Positions 43,858-44,487 of a stretch of 44,487 nt of DNA are shown here, in pieces (positions within the stretch are counted from its first letter, which is position 1; each line of letters begins with the position of its first letter). A program made the translations under genes and the position numbers. Origin of the DNA: Gammaproteobacteria bacterium (lineage in GTDB: Bacteria > Pseudomonadota > Gammaproteobacteria > SZUA-140); the NCBI GenBank assembly GCA_003230085.1, contig QIGV01000042.1, positions 1 to 44,487 of the forward strand. The letters are read 5' to 3'. The notes under the pieces are model-generated. The model saw only the letters and a list, made by a program, of their open reading frames with translations, was not told the DNA's origin and ran no database searches.

Positions 43858-44487
43858 GTGATTCCAGCTATATAGCGACTACCACTAATGTAACAACAGC
43901 ACTCTTACTGGCTGCGGGAACGGGAACCCGCCTGCAGCCATTGACCCTGGATGCTCCCAAGTGTCTTACTGAGGTTGGTGGTGTACCTATCCTCGAACGG
44001 CTGGTTAACCATTTGCGCAAGCAGGGATTCAAAAGGCTGGTCGTGGTGATTGGGCACCTGGGTGATCGTATCCAGGAATTTCTGCAACTACACGCGGATG
44101 ATATGCAGGTTGATTACGTCATCAATCCAGACTACCGGACAACTAATAACATCTATTCTCTCTGGTTGGCCCGGCAGCAGATCCGGGAGCCGTTTTTACT
44201 GGTGGAGAGTGACCTGGTTTTCGAGACCTGGATGCTGGATGACATGCTCCAGCCTGACAAGATGGCGATTTCCATGATACTCCCCTGGATGAACGGTACT
44301 ACAGTGGAGCTCGGGGTGGAAATGCGTGTCACAGCTTTTCGCATGGGTGGCGACAGGTGTGATGCTGCTCACCAGTACAAAACGGTCAATCTCTATAGTT
44401 TATCCCTTAATTCATGGAACAAGATTGAAGAAAGGTTAAGCCGCTATGTATCAGAAGGCAGGCTCGGTGAGTATTACGAGGCCGTAT
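43854..44487 (+). CDS. Sugar/choline-type nucleotidyltransferase, cut by the window end
   Basis: The frame runs 211 residues without a stop to the last base, so it is partial at the 3' end. LLLAAGTGTRLQPLT and APKCL near residues 18-37 are the NTP-binding signature of GlmU/phosphocholine-cytidylyltransferase-like enzymes. NPDYRTTNNIYSLWL and LLVESDLVF (metal-binding Asp) follow, and YKTVNLYSLS and GRLGEYYEAV match the cytidylyltransferase parts of phosphocholine or aminoethylphosphonate activation proteins. In those families a second domain (aminotransferase, kinase or CDP-alcohol transferase) often follows, so the complete protein may be bifunctional. Confidence 0.85.
   Translation, partial: MSDSSYIATTTNVTTALLLAAGTGTRLQPLTLDAPKCLTEVGGVPILERLVNHLRKQGFKRLVVVIGHLGDRIQEFLQLHADDMQVDYVINPDYRTTNNIYSLWLARQQIREPFLLVESDLVFETWMLDDMLQPDKMAISMILPWMNGTTVELGVEMRVTAFRMGGDRCDAAHQYKTVNLYSLSLNSWNKIEERLSRYVSEGRLGEYYEAV

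Overview
The window looks like part of a proteobacterial chromosome, most likely from a gammaproteobacterium with a respiratory, metal-exposed lifestyle. Grounds are the proteobacterial type of the mer, ArsJ and YbhGFSR-like genes, the periplasmic c-type cytochromes, sigma70-like promoters and mid-range base composition. No rRNA, tRNA, CRISPR array or intact insertion sequence was recognised, and the species cannot be named from this sequence alone.

Region 1 (1-3000): a secreted Cys/His/Met-rich NPCG-repeat peptide behind a promoter whose spacer holds a CsoR-like palindrome; a REP-like repeat cluster; a five-haem cytochrome fused to a thioredoxin domain; and queD. Region 2 (3217-13727): a dimodular nonribosomal peptide synthetase (C-A-T-C-A-T-TE), a class V aminotransferase, a MOSC-MogA fusion and mobA. 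Region 3 (14106-18563): a monohaem cytochrome, then a leftward mercury operon merP-merT-merB(interrupted)-merA-merC-dsrE. It starts from a textbook MerR-type promoter, but no merR lies beside it.

Region 4 (18594-30133): a membrane-anchored hydrolase, an AT-rich methyltransferase, a Zn/Cd/Pb P-type ATPase, then arsR followed by the GAPDH-ArsJ arsenate pathway (GAPDH makes the unstable arseno-phosphoglycerate and ArsJ exports it). After these come a P3A proton ATPase and an APC-family permease. Region 5 (30234-35247): a YbhGFSR-like ABC exporter. Region 6 (35286-39563): a MerR-type promoter drives a four-gene envelope operon (beta-barrel, periplasmic HMA protein, beta-barrel, NHL-propeller lipoprotein). 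An orphan MerR-family regulator lies downstream. I know of no described system with this composition, and it is the best candidate here for something new.

Region 7 (39679-43308): five consecutive two-component proteins (REC-kinase hybrid, two similar lone receivers, PAS kinase, Rcp1-like receiver), none with a DNA-binding or enzymatic output domain. Region 8: an excisionase-like HTH protein overlapping a nucleotidyltransferase that runs off the end.

Taken together the window resembles a metal-resistance neighbourhood (Hg, As, Zn/Cd/Pb, probably Cu) with at least four metal-type regulatory sites, set beside a peptide synthetase and a signalling cassette.
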